This document shows positions 9,430-17,514 of a stretch of DNA of 64,000 nucleotides, piece after piece. Every line of letters starts with the position of its first letter. Position 1 is the first letter of the stretch. Position numbers and translations under genes: made by a program. The stretch is from Longimicrobiales bacterium (GTDB lineage: Bacteria > Gemmatimonadota > Gemmatimonadetes > Longimicrobiales > RSA9). Under the pieces are notes generated by a model. It searched no databases. It was given only the letters and a program-made list of their open reading frames with translations, and was not told the origin of the DNA. The stretch is from NCBI GenBank assembly GCA_035461765.1, contig DATHUY010000134.1, positions 1 to 64,000 of the forward strand, written 5' to 3'.

Positions 9430-10260
9430 CTACCGGATGAGCGGCGTCTGCGCTACCCGCTCGAGGAATGCGCCGAGCACGCGGTTGAACGCTGCGGGCT
9501 GCTCCAGCGACGGCAGATGCCCGGCGTTGTCGATGATCTCGATCTGCGCGCCGGGGATGGCGCGTGCGAGAAGTCGTGCGTCACCAGGCGGAGTGATCGC
9601 GTCCATGGCGCCGACGATCAGTTGTGTCGGCACGTTGATCGATCGCAGCTGCGGCGTGGAATCGGGACGCTCCGCCATGCCGAGCAGTGCGGCGACGACG
9701 GCGGGGGCGGGGGCCGTGCTCATGACTTCCCGCAGCTCCTGCTCCACGTGCGGCAGTTTCTCGCGCGTGCTCGCGGAGAGCAGACGCGGTACGAGCGCGT
9801 TGATCAACGCCGCGGTGCCGTTCGCGTGCACGTGTCTGGCGTTCTTGACGCGGCCCTCGCGTGCCTCCGCGGAATCGGGACTCGCCCGCGTGTCCGCCAG
9901 CACCAGCCCCCGCACCTGCCGCGGGGCACGGCGCATGACGGCGAACGTGACGTAGCCGCCCATCGAGTGACCACAGAACACGGCACTGGCCACGCCGAGA
10001 TGCGCGAGCAGCGCTGCGACATCCTGTGCCAGGAGATCCATCGGCACACGGTTGCCGGTCACCGGCCCGCTGCCGCCGAAGCCGCGCAGGTCGGGCGCGA
10101 TTACCCGCCAGCCGGGCGGCGGCGCATCCAGTTGAGGGCGCCATACGGCCGAGCTGAATGGAAACCCGTGGATGAGCACGAGCACGTCATTCCCCGCGCC
10201 CGCTTCCCTCCACGTCAGGGTCGCACCGCTGACCTCCGCCCGCGACAGCTCGGCTCCCAT
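9430..10260 (-). CDS. alpha/beta-fold hydrolase
   Basis: A 276-residue alpha/beta hydrolase. It has the HGFPFSSAVW oxyanion-hole region, nucleophile S99 in GHSMGG, acid D220 in GAMDAITPP and base H248 in NAGHLPSLEQP, the full catalytic triad. The fold covers esterases, lactonases and C-C hydrolases; the substrate is unknown. The start is the ATG at 10260 because AAAGGAG lies 4-5 bases before it; the frame continues upstream without support. It lies 26 bases after the MIP18-type gene on the same strand and is probably co-transcribed with it. Confidence 0.88.
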   Translation of the reverse strand: MGAELSRAEVSGATLTWREAGAGNDVLVLIHGFPFSSAVWRPQLDAPPPGWRVIAPDLRGFGGSGPVTGNRVPMDLLAQDVAALLAHLGVASAVFCGHSMGGYVTFAVMRRAPRQVRGLVLADTRASPDSAEAREGRVKNARHVHANGTAALINALVPRLLSASTREKLPHVEQELREVMSTAPAPAVVAALLGMAERPDSTPQLRSINVPTQLIVGAMDAITPPGDARLLARAIPGAQIEIIDNAGHLPSLEQPAAFNRVLGAFLERVAQTPLIR

Positions 10261-10286
10261 TCGCTCCTTTATCGGGTTCTGTAGCG

Positions 10287-10583
10287 TCAGATACCCAGGC
10301 TCGCGCGGATCAGAGGATCGATCCGTTCGGGCGTCCACGGCGGCTGGAACGTCAGCTCGACTTCCGCGCTCTCCACGCCTTCCACTCCCTCGATCGCGGC
10401 CTTTGCCTCGTCGAGGATCTGGCCGGCCACCGGGCAGAACGGCGATGTGAGGGACACCGTCGCCTTCACGTGGGTGTCCTGTACGTCAATGTCATAGACG
10501 AGGCCGAGCACGACGAGGTCCAGGTTCAGCTCCGGATCCTTCACCTTGCGCAAAGCCCGTCGGACGTCCTTTTCGGTAGGCAT
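10287..10583 (-). CDS. MIP18/DUF59 family iron-sulfur assembly protein
   Basis: A 98-residue protein of the MIP18 (DUF59, PaaD/SufT-like) family, which helps deliver or mature Fe-S clusters. Visible signatures are DPELNLDLVVLGLVYDI, the conserved cysteine in SPFCPVA, and the late FQPPWTPERI motif. The full suf locus lies 26 kb away in this window, so this is probably an accessory factor for that pathway (inference). It is the first gene of a leftward pair with the alpha/beta hydrolase. Confidence 0.88.
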   Translation of the reverse strand: MPTEKDVRRALRKVKDPELNLDLVVLGLVYDIDVQDTHVKATVSLTSPFCPVAGQILDEAKAAIEGVEGVESAEVELTFQPPWTPERIDPLIRASLGI

Positions 10584-10626
10584 GTCTCAACCCTGCTGCA
10601 GTCGCGCGCCGGTTCCGGCGCTTTCC

Positions 10627-10657
10627 GCAATGTACCGACTCCACGCCACCGGATAAA
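10627..10657 (-). promoter_or_regulatory. predicted promoter of the MIP18-type gene
   Basis: Reading leftward, TTTA (complement of 10654-10657), 19 bases, then TACATTGC (complement of 10627-10634). It fits the TTkn/N19/TAnnTTGC pattern and lies about 44 bases before the start codon. Confidence 0.5.
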
Positions 10658-10794
10658 GGCCGACGCCGCGCGGGGCGTTGACACGGCACCCCCGGAACCT
10701 GATCCTTGCACCCTCCCGCGCTTCACGGCCGGGCAGGAAATCGCAGCTTCCGGTGGCGCGGCATGCCGCGTCCGAACCAGGTGTACAGCGGATC

Positions 10795-11877
10795 ATGGAG
10801 AGCGACATTCGACGTATTGCCGTGAACACGGGCGGCGGGGACTCGCCCGGCCTCAATGCAACCATCCGTGCCGTCGTCCTGTCGGGGATCCGGAACGGCT
10901 GGGAGGTGTTCGGGATCCGGAAAGGATTCGGCGGCCTGCTTGGCGAGGGCGGTGTGATTCCGATGGACGCGGACACGGTGCGCGGCATCACCCACCTCGG
11001 CGGAACCATCCTCGGCACTACGAACCGGGGGAATCCGTTCGACTGGCCACTTCCGGACGGCGGTACCGTCGACCGGTCGGACGAGATCCTGGAGGGATTC
11101 GACCGACACGGGTTCGACGCGCTGATCACGATCGGGGGCGACGGTTCGCTGATGATCGCGCAGCGCCTGGCGGAGAAGGGCCTGCCGGTGATCGGCGTGC
11201 CGAAGACCATCGACAACGACCTCGCCGCCACGTCGCTCACGTTCGGGTTTCACACCGCTGTCCAGACCGCGACGGAGGCGCTGGACAAGCTGCACTCCAC
11301 GGCCGAGAGCCATGAGCGCGTGTTCGTCGTCGAGGTCATGGGGCGGAGTACCGGCTGGATTGCGCTACGATCCGGCATCGCCGCCACGGCCGACGTCATC
11401 CTGATACCCGAGATCCCCTACGACCTCGAGAAAGTCTGTGAGAAGATCAGGCAGCGCTACGACATCGGACGCCGTTTCGCGATCGTGGTCGCGGCCGAAG
11501 GCGCCGCTCCGCGCGGCGGCGCCGCTTCGTTCATCGCGCCGGCCGGCGCCGGCACCGCGGCCCGCTATGGCGGCATTGCCGAACAGCTCGCGGCCGACAT
11601 CGCGGTATGCTCCGGCTACGAGACGCGTTCCCTGGTGCTCGGCCACCTGCAGCGCGGCGGCACACCCGTCGCATTCGATCGTTTCATCGCGCTCCGGTTC
11701 GGCGCGGCAGCCGTCCGCCTGGTGCAGGAAGGCCGGTTCGGGACGATGGTCGCCATGGTCAATGACGCCATCACAGCAGTCCCCCTGAAGGAAGCCGTCG
11801 CGAGCATCAAGACGGTCGACCCGGAATCGGACGCGGTCCAGACCGCCAAGGCGACCGGCATCTCGTTCGGCGACTGA
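10795..11877 (+). CDS. pfkA: 6-phosphofructokinase (PfkA family)
   Basis: A 360-residue phosphofructokinase that phosphorylates fructose 6-phosphate at C1 in glycolysis. Visible are the Gly-rich GGGDSPGLN donor loop, the GGDGS motif (114-118), the KTIDND catalytic loop (137-142) and the MGRSTGWIA segment. Residue G117 (E. coli Gly104) favours ATP, while K137 (E. coli Gly124) is the lysine otherwise seen in PPi-dependent enzymes and in some ATP enzymes such as the trypanosomal one. ATP use is more likely. The start at ATG 10795 fits the family N-terminus. A likely promoter is TTGAC at 10678 with ATCCTTGCA at 10702-10710, leaving a leader of about 85 bases. Confidence 0.9.
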   Translation: MESDIRRIAVNTGGGDSPGLNATIRAVVLSGIRNGWEVFGIRKGFGGLLGEGGVIPMDADTVRGITHLGGTILGTTNRGNPFDWPLPDGGTVDRSDEILEGFDRHGFDALITIGGDGSLMIAQRLAEKGLPVIGVPKTIDNDLAATSLTFGFHTAVQTATEALDKLHSTAESHERVFVVEVMGRSTGWIALRSGIAATADVILIPEIPYDLEKVCEKIRQRYDIGRRFAIVVAAEGAAPRGGAASFIAPAGAGTAARYGGIAEQLAADIAVCSGYETRSLVLGHLQRGGTPVAFDRFIALRFGAAAVRLVQEGRFGTMVAMVNDAITAVPLKEAVASIKTVDPESDAVQTAKATGISFGD

Positions 11878-11965
11878 ACCGGTCGCCGGCGCGAACCGAC
11901 ATCTCGTTCGGCGACCGACCGGTCGCCAGGTCGAACCGACGTCTCGCTCGCGCCTGACCGGCCGC
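11857..11965. repeat. degenerate tandem repeat overlapping the pfkA 3' end
   Basis: About three copies of a unit near 40 bp. The first includes the last codons of pfkA (ggcatctcgttcggcgac, stop, ccggtcgcc). The second repeats gacatctcgttcggcgac and ccggtcgcc. The third is more diverged (gacgtctcgctcgcg, ccggccgcc). Only the first is coding. Confidence 0.65.
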
Positions 11966-11976
11966 CGGTGACCGAC

Positions 11977-11984
11977 TACGTTGA
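11977..11984 (+). promoter_or_regulatory. candidate -7 element for the S9 peptidase gene
   Basis: TACGTTGA at 11977-11984 matches TAnnTTG; 19 bases upstream is CTGA (11954-11957), a weak -33 match. The gene starts 49 bases further on. Confidence 0.35.
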
Positions 11985-12032
11985 TCCAGACGCCACGAAG
12001 CGTCTCGTTCGCAATCCGCTGGAGGTATGGTG

Positions 12033-14378
12033 ATGAAGCGCTGGTGCGTATCGCTCCTGCTGCAGGTAATGATCGTCTCGCCAACGGCAGCACAGTCCTT
12101 CGACCTGTCGGTCGCCAACATCATGCGCGGCCCCGAGCACGTGGGCGAGCCACCGTCGGGCGTCAGCTGGACGGATGACGGCCGCTGGATCTACTTCCGG
12201 TGGAAGCCCGGCGGCATGGCATGGCACGAGTCCACGGCCCTCTACCGCGTGCGGGCCGACGGCGGCACACCCGAGCGACTCGACGACACCGCAGCGGACT
12301 CGCTCGGCGTGTTCACCGCATCGGGCGACATCTCGCCCGACGGCCGCTCGCGTGTCGTCAGCTATCGCGGCGATCTCTTTCTCATCGATCGTCGCAACCT
12401 GAACGTGCGACGCCTGACGGACACGCGCGGGAATCACTCGTCGCCCATCTTCTCGCAGGATGGACGCACCATCTACTACATCAGCGACAACAACGTCTTC
12501 GCCCGCTCACTCGCCGACGGGACGCTCCGCCAGGTCACCGATATCCGCAGTGGACCCGCTCCCTCCGAGCCGCGCCCCGCAACCGGACAGCGCGGCTTCC
12601 TCGAGCAGCAGCAGCACGAGCTGTTCGAGCACATCCGCCTCCAGGTGCAGCAGCGCGACGCCAATCGTGAGCGGACACGTGCGCGCGAGGAGCGCGAGCC
12701 GCGCCAACCGGCATATCTCGATCGCAACGAGCGCGTCGCATCGCTCGAGGTGGAGCCCGGCGGTCGCTACGCCGTCGTATCCACGACGTCCACGTCACAA
12801 TCCGATGCGCGCCGCACATCCATTCCGTACTGGGTGACGGAGTCCGGTTACACGGAGCCGCGCGAGATGCGCACCAAGGTCGGCGATGAGCCGGGTGCGA
12901 GCGGCCGCATGGGCATTGTCTCTCTCGAGAACGGCGAAGTGCGCTGGCTCGATGTCGCTCGAGCGACCCGTCCCGCGACGGACACTTCAACGGCCGCGCC
13001 GGAGTTCGGCTTCACGCGATTCGTCGGCTGGAACGATCAGGGGACCGCGGGCCTCGTCGCGGCGACCAGCGCCGACTTCAAGCAGGAGTGGCTGTGGTCC
13101 ATGGATGCGGCGACCGGCACGCTCACACTGCTGGCCAATGACCGTGACGAGGCGTGGGTCGCGGGACCCTGCTCGTTCTGCATCGGCTGGATGCCCGATG
13201 GCAGTCGCGCGTGGTTCGTCAGCGAACGCGACGGATTCGCTCACCTCTACACGATCGCACCCGATGGCAGCGGCCTGCGCCAGCTGACCAGCGGCGACTG
13301 GGAGGTGCACAGCGTCGAGATCTCGCCGTCGAAGGATCGCTTCTACCTGACAACCAGCGAAGGCTCACCGCACGAGCAGCACTTCTATCACATGCGGCTC
13401 GATGGCACCGGCCGCACGCGCATCACGACCATGCCGGGGCGGCAGGACGCGACGCCGTCACCCGACGGCTCCCGCGTCGCGTTCGTCCACTCGTTCGCGA
13501 ATACCCCGCCGGATCTCTACATCGCACCGAACCGTGCGGGCGCTGACGCACGTCGCATCACGACGTCACCCACGGCCGAGTGGAGCTCGTTCGACTGGCT
13601 CGCGCCCGAGATCGTGCACGTCCCCGCGCGTGATGGCGTGCAGGTGCCCGCGCGCATCTATCGTCCCCAGGACGTCGGCGCGCAGCCGAACGGTGCCGCA
13701 GTCATCTTCGTCCACGGTGCGGGCTACCTCCAGAACGTGCACAACTGGTGGTCCACGTACTATCGCGAGTACATGTTCCACCATCTGCTCGCGCAGCGCG
13801 GCTACGTCGTTCTGGACATCGACTACCGCGGGTCGGCCGGCTACGGCCGCGACTGGCGCACCGCGATCTATCGGCACATGGGCGGCATGGACCTCACCGA
13901 CCAGGTCGACGGCGTCCGCTATCTCCAGCAGAATTTCGGCATCGATCCCGAGCGCGTCGGCATCTACGGCGGATCGTACGGCGGATTCATCACGCTGATG
14001 GCCCTGTTCACTCAGCCGGAGTCGTTCGGTGCCGGCGCGGCGCTCCGCAGCGTCACCGACTGGGCCCACTACAACCACGGCTACACGGGCCGCATCCTGA
14101 ACCTGCCGCAGGACGACACCGTCGCCTATCGCCGGTCCTCACCCATCTATTTCGCCGAGGGCCTCGAGGATCCGCTCCTCATCGCACACGGCATGGTCGA
14201 CACCAACGTCCATTTCAGCGATGTGGTGCGACTCGCCCAGCGCCTGATCGAGCTCGGCAAGACAGACTGGGAGATGGCCGTCTATCCTGTCGAGAACCAC
14301 AGCTTCGTAGAGCCGTCGTCGTGGACGGATGAGTACCGGCGGATTCTGGAGCTGTTCGAAGAGAATCTCCGGCGCTGA
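12033..14378 (+). CDS. secreted S9-family prolyl oligopeptidase / dipeptidyl peptidase
   Basis: A 781-residue serine peptidase with a signal peptide (MKRWCVSLLLQVMIVSPTAAQ). The N-terminal two thirds form a TolB/WD-like beta-propeller with repeated WTDDGRWIY, SPDGRSRVV, SQDGRTIYY and SPDGSRVAF blades. The C-terminal alpha/beta hydrolase domain carries the triad S648 (GGSYGG), D723 (VDTNVHF) and H756 (ENHSF). Such enzymes trim peptides in the periplasm or outside the cell. The start at 12033 is preferred over an in-frame ATG at 12027 because GGAGGT (12021-12026) then has 6 bases of spacing. No operon partner is close. Confidence 0.92.
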   Translation: MKRWCVSLLLQVMIVSPTAAQSFDLSVANIMRGPEHVGEPPSGVSWTDDGRWIYFRWKPGGMAWHESTALYRVRADGGTPERLDDTAADSLGVFTASGDISPDGRSRVVSYRGDLFLIDRRNLNVRRLTDTRGNHSSPIFSQDGRTIYYISDNNVFARSLADGTLRQVTDIRSGPAPSEPRPATGQRGFLEQQQHELFEHIRLQVQQRDANRERTRAREEREPRQPAYLDRNERVASLEVEPGGRYAVVSTTSTSQSDARRTSIPYWVTESGYTEPREMRTKVGDEPGASGRMGIVSLENGEVRWLDVARATRPATDTSTAAPEFGFTRFVGWNDQGTAGLVAATSADFKQEWLWSMDAATGTLTLLANDRDEAWVAGPCSFCIGWMPDGSRAWFVSERDGFAHLYTIAPDGSGLRQLTSGDWEVHSVEISPSKDRFYLTTSEGSPHEQHFYHMRLDGTGRTRITTMPGRQDATPSPDGSRVAFVHSFANTPPDLYIAPNRAGADARRITTSPTAEWSSFDWLAPEIVHVPARDGVQVPARIYRPQDVGAQPNGAAVIFVHGAGYLQNVHNWWSTYYREYMFHHLLAQRGYVVLDIDYRGSAGYGRDWRTAIYRHMGGMDLTDQVDGVRYLQQNFGIDPERVGIYGGSYGGFITLMALFTQPESFGAGAALRSVTDWAHYNHGYTGRILNLPQDDTVAYRRSSPIYFAEGLEDPLLIAHGMVDTNVHFSDVVRLAQRLIELGKTDWEMAVYPVENHSFVEPSSWTDEYRRILELFEENLRR

Positions 14379-14410
14379 GCGGCCGCGCCTCCGGGGCGCA
14401 GGGCGCGATC

Positions 14411-14443
14411 GGGATTGCGTCGCACGGCGCCGCGACGCATCCC
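14411..14443. terminator. hairpin between convergent genes
   Basis: gggattgcgtcg pairs with cgacgcatccc around an 8-10 base loop, with one bulged base. It lies between the convergent ends of the S9 peptidase (14378) and the membrane protein gene ending at 14455. There is no U-run, so a role in termination is only likely. Confidence 0.5.
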
Positions 14444-14454
14444 TCGACGCGAAC

Positions 14455-14811
14455 CTACGGAAATAGCTTCCACACGGGCGGGAATGTGCCCAGTATGCCC
14501 AGCGCCGTGAGCATGAGAGTGATGGCGCCTATCCGGCCGCCATTCAATTCCCGGTCCTTCCACAATGCGTGCAGCACAGCCCACGAGATCAGCCAGACGA
14601 CCACGGCGAGGGTCGTGCGGCCGGATACGCCACCGGAAGGGCCGTAGAGCGCTGGTACCGAGAACACGCCTGCTTCGTTCAGCAGGACGATAAAGCCAAC
14701 TGCGAAGGCACCGATCCCCGCAGCCAGGAACGCCGCCATGGCGGCGCCGTTCGGGCGTTGTCCAGACACCGGGCGGATCGGCGCCGACTGCGCGGCTTCC
14801 TTCGTATCCAT
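14455..14811 (-). CDS. small membrane protein of unknown function
   Basis: 118 residues with three or four hydrophobic spans (AAMAAFLAAGIGAFAVGFIVLL, TLAVVVWLISWAVLHALW, AITLMLTALGILGTFPPVW) and a short hydrophilic N-terminus. The start at ATG 14811 has GAGGT six bases before it. It follows the next gene upstream by 34 bases and is probably its operon partner. I do not recognise the family; a respiratory-chain accessory role is conceivable but not shown. Confidence 0.7.
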   Translation of the reverse strand: MDTKEAAQSAPIRPVSGQRPNGAAMAAFLAAGIGAFAVGFIVLLNEAGVFSVPALYGPSGGVSGRTTLAVVVWLISWAVLHALWKDRELNGGRIGAITLMLTALGILGTFPPVWKLFP

Positions 14812-14845
14812 GGCTGACCTCTTCGTGGCGCCCACTGCGGGGCGG

Positions 14846-15379
14846 TTACTCCAGCGGAGCGACCTTGTTGACGAAAACACCCAGCAGCGACACGTACGCG
14901 ACGATCGCGAAGCAGACGAGCAGCAATGACTCGCCCAGACGCCGCAGTCCTGCCTCCTCCAGCAGCCGCTCGCGATAACGCCACGCCACGAAAGCCACCG
15001 ACGTGACCAGCATCGCAGCTATGAACGGGAGGTGCTCCTTCGTCTCCATCGCGAACGCATGCAGCCACGCCGTGGTCGGCTCGGCGAGCAGCATGGAGCG
15101 GGGGTACGCCGACAGGTCAGTCGCTCCCTCGGGCGGTGTGGCCCGGTACGGCGGGAAAATGATGTACGTACCTGCCAGCGTCGTCAGCCAGGTCAGCCCC
15201 GCCGCAACGGCTGTCATGGCCGAAATCGCTCCCGCCCGCGTCGCTGCCAGGCCCGCCGGTTCAGCCCGCGGGCGCAGCAGGTAAACAGCAAAAAGGGCGG
15301 CCGAGAGCGCCAACAGCGCCCCGCCGCCCATCCCTATCCCGTGAAGCATCGTCAATAAGCTTTGGTCGGAAAACAGCAT
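14846..15379 (-). CDS. multi-span membrane protein of unknown function
   Basis: 177 residues with about five transmembrane segments. Histidines lie in or near membrane segments (LLTMLHGIGMGGG and WLHAFAMETKEHLPF), an arrangement seen in heme or metal-binding membrane proteins, but the sequence does not prove binding. A GTYIIFPPYR motif sits at a membrane edge. The start at ATG 15379 has AGGGGG four bases before it; the frame continues upstream without support. It is the first gene of a leftward pair with the 118-residue membrane protein. Confidence 0.72.
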   Translation of the reverse strand: MLFSDQSLLTMLHGIGMGGGALLALSAALFAVYLLRPRAEPAGLAATRAGAISAMTAVAAGLTWLTTLAGTYIIFPPYRATPPEGATDLSAYPRSMLLAEPTTAWLHAFAMETKEHLPFIAAMLVTSVAFVAWRYRERLLEEAGLRRLGESLLLVCFAIVAYVSLLGVFVNKVAPLE

Positions 15380-15645
15380 CGGTCCCCCTGGACGAGAGAT
15401 ACCCGTGTGCTCCTCCGCCGAACCTGGAGAGACCCGCGGCTTTCGCAAGTCGGGCGAAGTCCGCGTGGCACGTAGGGAAGCGCACCCTCGGCTCACGCAG
15501 CTCCGGAAACACGAATGGGACCGCGATCACCGCCGCCGGTTCGCAGTTGCCCGCAATCCGTCAGCCGCCGATCCCGATCCCATTCGTACTTCGTTACATG
15601 CTCACCCTGCGAACGTCACCAGGATCCCCCGGCGACCTCACCAGC

Positions 15646-16332
15646 TTACCCTCCGAACTTGGCGTTCATCAGCCTCACATGGAGAGCACTCTTCCCAGTC
15701 AGAACCTTGTCCGCATAGCCGTTGTCGGGGTTCTTGCCACGCGCCAGCAGCTTCGAAACGGTTCCCGGCCCGCGATTGTATGCGGTCAGGGCCAGCTTCT
15801 CATCACCCTCATACTTGTCCATCAGATAGCGCAGGTACTGGAACCCCACCCTCAGGTTCGTCTCCGGCTTCATCAGATCGCTGCGCGTCGTGCCCGGCAC
15901 CAGCCAGCGTGCCGTCGATGGCAGCAGCTGCGTCAGACCCACCGCACCTACCGGCGACACCGCACGCGTCCGGAAGCTCGACTCCGCCTGCACCAGACCG
16001 AACGCCACCCGCGGCACGATCTTCTCCGCCAGCGCCGCCTCGTGAATGTCCGTGGCCAGCGGAATCGGGATGTCGAACTCCGCCGCAAACGATGCGACGA
16101 CCAGCTCACGCTCCCGCTCCAGTGTCCGCTGACCCCATTCCCGGGTCACCGGATCTGTCTCGTTCGCTTCGATTCGTGACGCTATCGTGCGCTCCCGCTC
16201 CGCGAGTGAATCCAGCTGACCACTCGCCATCAGCACAGCCGACGGGACCATCAGCGCTCCTCCGAGCACCACCCGCAGCGCCGGCCGGCGCGCACGCTCG
16301 CACAGCGCCCTGACCTTGGGTGAAAAGCGCAT
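15646..16332 (-). CDS. lytic transglycosylase (SLT domain)
   Basis: A 228-residue exported peptidoglycan lytic transglycosylase. An N-terminal membrane/signal segment (about 19-38, VVLGGALMVPSAVLMASG) is followed by a Glu/Arg-rich helix. The SLT domain then shows the catalytic glutamate in VQAESSF, the GAVGLTQLLP motif and AYNRGPG. It cleaves the glycan backbone in the periplasm. A ribosome-binding site AAGGGAG lies about seven bases before ATG 16332. A predicted promoter lies at 16369-16398. Confidence 0.92.
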   Translation of the reverse strand: MRFSPKVRALCERARRPALRVVLGGALMVPSAVLMASGQLDSLAERERTIASRIEANETDPVTREWGQRTLERERELVVASFAAEFDIPIPLATDIHEAALAEKIVPRVAFGLVQAESSFRTRAVSPVGAVGLTQLLPSTARWLVPGTTRSDLMKPETNLRVGFQYLRYLMDKYEGDEKLALTAYNRGPGTVSKLLARGKNPDNGYADKVLTGKSALHVRLMNAKFGG

Positions 16333-16368
16333 ACGCAGCTCCCTTGGCTTGGGTGTGTGATTACTTAT

Positions 16369-16398
16369 AAATGTAGTGGTAACTTGGAGTTAGGGCAA
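16369..16398 (-). promoter_or_regulatory. predicted promoter of the lytic transglycosylase
   Basis: Reading leftward, TTGC (complement of 16395-16398), 19 bases, then TACATTT (complement of 16369-16375). It lies about 37 bases before the start codon and follows the window's TTkn/N19/TAnnTT pattern. The AT-rich tract just downstream (TATAAGTAA) would ease melting. Confidence 0.5.
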
Positions 16399-16539
16399 CC
16401 CAGCCGGGCGTTTTTGGCGTCACGTGGCCCCAAATCAGCCCCGGTTGGCGGGGCTCGGCGTGCCATGCCCCCGAGAGACCTCGCGGCGACTGCCGCGCGT
16501 TCACACGAGTTCAGTACACATTCTGGTGGCGCAGGACCG

Positions 16540-16875
16540 CTATCTGAGACGGACGGTCTGCGGCGTCCCGGCCACCAGCGTCACCGTATAAGGGCCGGCG
16601 CGCCGGCTGCCCGTCACCGCCTCCCCGCGGACTGTGACGGTCTGCGTTGCAGGTGCGGCGATGACGAACCGCTCGGTCGCGCTGGCGTTGACGGTGCCGA
16701 GAATGGCGTCGCCGCGGCCGTCGTCGTAGCTGACGACCATTGTGACACCGGTCATGTTCTCGACGCTGATACTGAACGTTTCGGCAGGTGCAGCACTGCC
16801 GACTTCGAGGCCGCGAGCGCAGCCTGAGAGGGTGATAATGCTGAGGAACAGGAAACAGCGGCGGAGTGTCGGCAT
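16540..16875 (-). CDS. small lipoprotein of unknown function
   Basis: 111 residues with a lipoprotein signal: basic MPTLRRC start, hydrophobic core, and lipobox LSGC with the lipidated cysteine C19. The mature part is short and beta-rich (SISVENMTGVTMVVSYDDG, TQTVTVRGEAV, YTVTLVAGTPQTVRL), like a small immunoglobulin-type or transthyretin-type sandwich. No catalytic motif is visible. The start at ATG 16875 gives a proper signal; the frame continues upstream without support. It follows the 140-residue gene by about 32 bases on the same strand. Nothing is recognisable in the 207 bases between it and the transglycosylase start except that gene's promoter. Confidence 0.75.
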   Translation of the reverse strand: MPTLRRCFLFLSIITLSGCARGLEVGSAAPAETFSISVENMTGVTMVVSYDDGRGDAILGTVNASATERFVIAAPATQTVTVRGEAVTGSRRAGPYTVTLVAGTPQTVRLR

Positions 16876-16907
16876 GTTTCGCTCACGCGTTGGCGGGAGC
16901 GTACGGC

Positions 16908-17330
16908 TCACTCCGGAAAAGAGAAGCGCCGGCCGCTCTCCGAGTCTGGATCGTCGCCGGTCATGACCTGCACGATGGCGGCCATTTCCTCGCCGATGGC
17001 CTCGAGCCGGTGGCTGACCGTGAGCACATGGGCATACTCGAAATAGCCGGCGACGGCGCTCTCGGCGGCGGCGTGCTGAACGATGACGGCCTCGTCCATG
17101 GCGGCGCGGGAGCGATCGAGCAGGTGCTTGACCACCATCTGGAGGGTCCGCTGGTCATCGAGCGTGTCGATCGAGATGTCGCCGGTCAGCCTGTGCGAGA
17201 ACTGCTCCACGTCGGCGACGAGCTGCGGGGGCGCAACGATCCCGTGGCCGCTCACCATATTGGCGAGCAGCACGCGTTCCGCGCATGAACCGAGCGCGGC
17301 GAGCTCTTCGAAGCTCAGGTACAGGATCAC
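16908..17330 (-). CDS. predicted helical protein of unknown function
   Basis: A 140-residue, mostly helical, soluble protein without signal peptide or membrane segment. It begins with a GTG (ILYLSFEELAALGSCAERVLL) preceded by GGAGGGG four bases upstream, which fixes the start. It contains several histidines (SGHG, FSHRL, VVKHLL, QHAA, YAHVL, SHRLE), but their spacing does not match the hemerythrin pattern I know. It is transcribed leftward toward the lipoprotein, with a promoter predicted next to the hairpin at 17445-17488. Confidence 0.65.
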   Translation of the reverse strand: MILYLSFEELAALGSCAERVLLANMVSGHGIVAPPQLVADVEQFSHRLTGDISIDTLDDQRTLQMVVKHLLDRSRAAMDEAVIVQHAAAESAVAGYFEYAHVLTVSHRLEAIGEEMAAIVQVMTGDDPDSESGRRFSFPE

Positions 17331-17444
17331 GTCACCCCTCCATCGGATTGATCGTCTGCTGCTGATCATATGCCGAAGCCGTACGGTACGTTCCGCAATC
17401 GCTGTTCCGGCTTCGGATCAATCACGCTGTTCCTTGTATAATAA

Positions 17445-17488
17445 CAAGATACGCCTCGCGAGCCTGCCGTAAAGGCTCTCGCGAGGCG
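17445..17488 (-). terminator. hairpin ending the DUF883-like operon, overlapping a predicted promoter
   Basis: Reading leftward, the stem cgcctcgcg/agcc pairs with ggct/cgcgaggcg (17452-17488) and is followed by the T-rich tatcttgttattatac, a good intrinsic terminator for the gene ending at 17515. TATCTTG (complement of 17445-17451) and CTTT 19 bases upstream (complement of 17471-17474, in the loop) also match the promoter pattern for the next gene, which starts at 17330. Confidence 0.6.
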
Positions 17489-17514
17489 CATCGAGTGTCG
17501 CACAACTGGAACAA

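Noticed and set aside
14455-15379. Assignment of the two membrane proteins as cytochrome oxidase subunits
   Set aside because: The histidine pattern is suggestive only; no binding motif is clear enough.
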